Source: Leguminivora glycinivorella (lineage: Eukaryota; Arthropoda; Insecta; Lepidoptera; Tortricidae). From it: 64,000 bases of DNA. This document shows positions 63,251 to 64,000 of the stretch, piece after piece (position 1 is the stretch's first letter; every line of letters starts with the position of its first letter). The DNA lies in assembly GCF_023078275.1 (NCBI RefSeq), contig NC_062990.1, forward strand, positions 15,267,549-15,331,548, written 5' to 3'. The translations under genes were made by a program, and so were the position numbers. Under the pieces are notes generated by a model. That model did no database searches. It was not told where the DNA came from and saw nothing but the letters and a program-made list of their open reading frames with translations.

Positions 63251-63365
63251 GGATGTACCGACTAGTCGCCGACTAGTCGGGAAAGCCGACTATCCGGCCA
63301 CATTTGTAGTCGGCGATTAGTCGGCGACTAGTCGGCAAAAAAGGCCGATTAGTCGGCACATTATA
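63251..63365. mobile_element. CGACTAGTCGG word element, left part
   Basis: It starts 'tagggatgtaccgactagtc' at about 63249 (TAGGGATG is a hAT-like end) and repeats CGACTAGTCGG/CGATTAGTCGG about six times. The right end is missing. Confidence 0.55.
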
Positions 63366-63406
63366 AGTGATAGAAAAACAATACAAACATAAATTAACAG
63401 CTGATA

Positions 63407-63785
63407 TTGTTGTATAGCGTGATAAGAGAGAAGTGTGGAGTGGATGTAGATGTGGTGACAAAGATTGAGATGGGTATGTTAAGGTGGTTTGGGCATGTAG
63501 AGAGGATGGATGAGAGGAGATTAACGAAGAAAGTATATGAAAAAGGAGTGGAAGGGTCAGTTGGTAGTGGAAGACCTAGGCGAACTTTTCTTGATCAAAT
63601 CGGGGAAATATTGCAAAGAGGCCAGGTCAGAAGTACTCGAAACCGACGAGCGTGTATGAGAAATGTTATGAAAGTGTGTGAAGCGAAAGTGGTTTGTCAG
63701 GATCGTAGTAAATGGAAATCCGTGATCTCTGCCTACCCCTCTGGGAAACAGGCGTGATTGTATGTATGTTGTATGTATGTATGAT
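63407..63785 (+). pseudogene. RTE-type LINE 3' end (probable SINE-C partner)
   Basis: The frame 63407-63757 holds 'MGMLRWFGHVERMDERRLTK', 'SGRPRRTFLDQIGEILQRG', 'RSTRNRRACMRNVMKVCEAK' and 'DRSKWKSVISAYPSGKQA', the classic RTE C-terminus. It is followed by 'aacaggcgtgattgtatgta' and (TGTA)n. The last ~45 bp equal the 3' end of SINE-C. 5'-truncated. Confidence 0.8.
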
Positions 63786-63789
63786 ATTG

Positions 63790-64000
63790 TTGTATTATGA
63801 ACCTATTTGTTATGTTGTTAGTCAAAAGAACAACTGCGGTAATCACAGAAGGAAATGTCCTACCAAGGACTATCGGTTTCATAGGCAGGATTCCTACCCA
63901 CTTAAGCCAAACCGTTTGTTAAAAATGGAAATTGTATATCAATATTCTCATTGACCTTTGAACCTTTAAAAAATAATGAAAAGCGCCAACAAAGGACCAA
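63790..64000. other. Unassigned end of window
   Basis: 63838-63910 ('cggtaatcacagaaggaaat', 'ggattcctacccacttaagc') may be a decayed tRNA-like SINE on minus. Not certain. Confidence 0.3.

Overview
The window looks like a stretch of a moth or butterfly (Lepidoptera) nuclear genome. It is AT-rich, and no ordinary multi-exon host gene could be recognised. It is packed with tRNA-derived SINEs, RTE-, R1- and CR1/Jockey-type LINE tails, Helitron-like elements with TGTC microsatellite cores, and many foldback MITEs that I recognise as typical of lepidopteran DNA. The organism call is inference from repeat content; no species-specific marker was seen. Labels such as SINE-A, SINE-B, SINE-C, LINE-1, FB1 and 'TGTC repeat' are local names used to link copies within the window.

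Layout. 1-2.9 kb: decayed R1-type LINE inside a region of recurring short words. 3-9.3 kb: SINE-A and SINE-B copies, a chimeric SINE, a Helitron-like element with an internal tRNA-like promoter, foldbacks. 9.5-11.4 kb: direct segmental duplication. 14-21 kb: nested LINE and SINE insertions and a quasi-palindromic element built of short words. 22-25 kb: TIR elements and a hAT-like insertion inside a LINE 3' UTR. 27-28.8 kb: a second word-built element with a 56-bp minisatellite containing TTAGG words, then a 181-bp GC-rich tandem repeat. 29-39 kb: MITEs, LINE tails, TGTC repeats. 39.2-41.1 kb: 5'-truncated CR1/Jockey-type LINE with a 526-codon RT frame, nested in an older LINE. 42-50 kb: fragments of the same families. 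50.8-56.7 kb: Ty3/Gypsy LTR retrotransposon with nearly identical LTRs but broken gag and pol. 57-60 kb: RTE LINE end, an 815-bp TG microsatellite with 12-bp periodicity, a 63-bp minisatellite, MITEs. 60.4-62.4 kb: a P-superfamily element. 62.7-63.8 kb: two RTE LINE ends, one carrying a hAT-type MITE.

The most notable item is the element at 60426-62367. It has 32-bp terminal inverted repeats and an 8-bp target duplication, and intact paralogues of the interrupted repeat confirm the empty site. On the minus strand it carries two exons joined by a GT-AG intron that encode the start of a THAP domain. Together these define an internally deleted P-type transposon. The other genes here are retrotransposon genes: gag, protease, RT/RNase H and integrase of the Gypsy copy, and C-terminal ends of LINE ORF2. 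All are 5'-truncated or frameshifted. The dense nesting on both strands would suit heterochromatin or a small-RNA cluster, but the sequence alone cannot show that.
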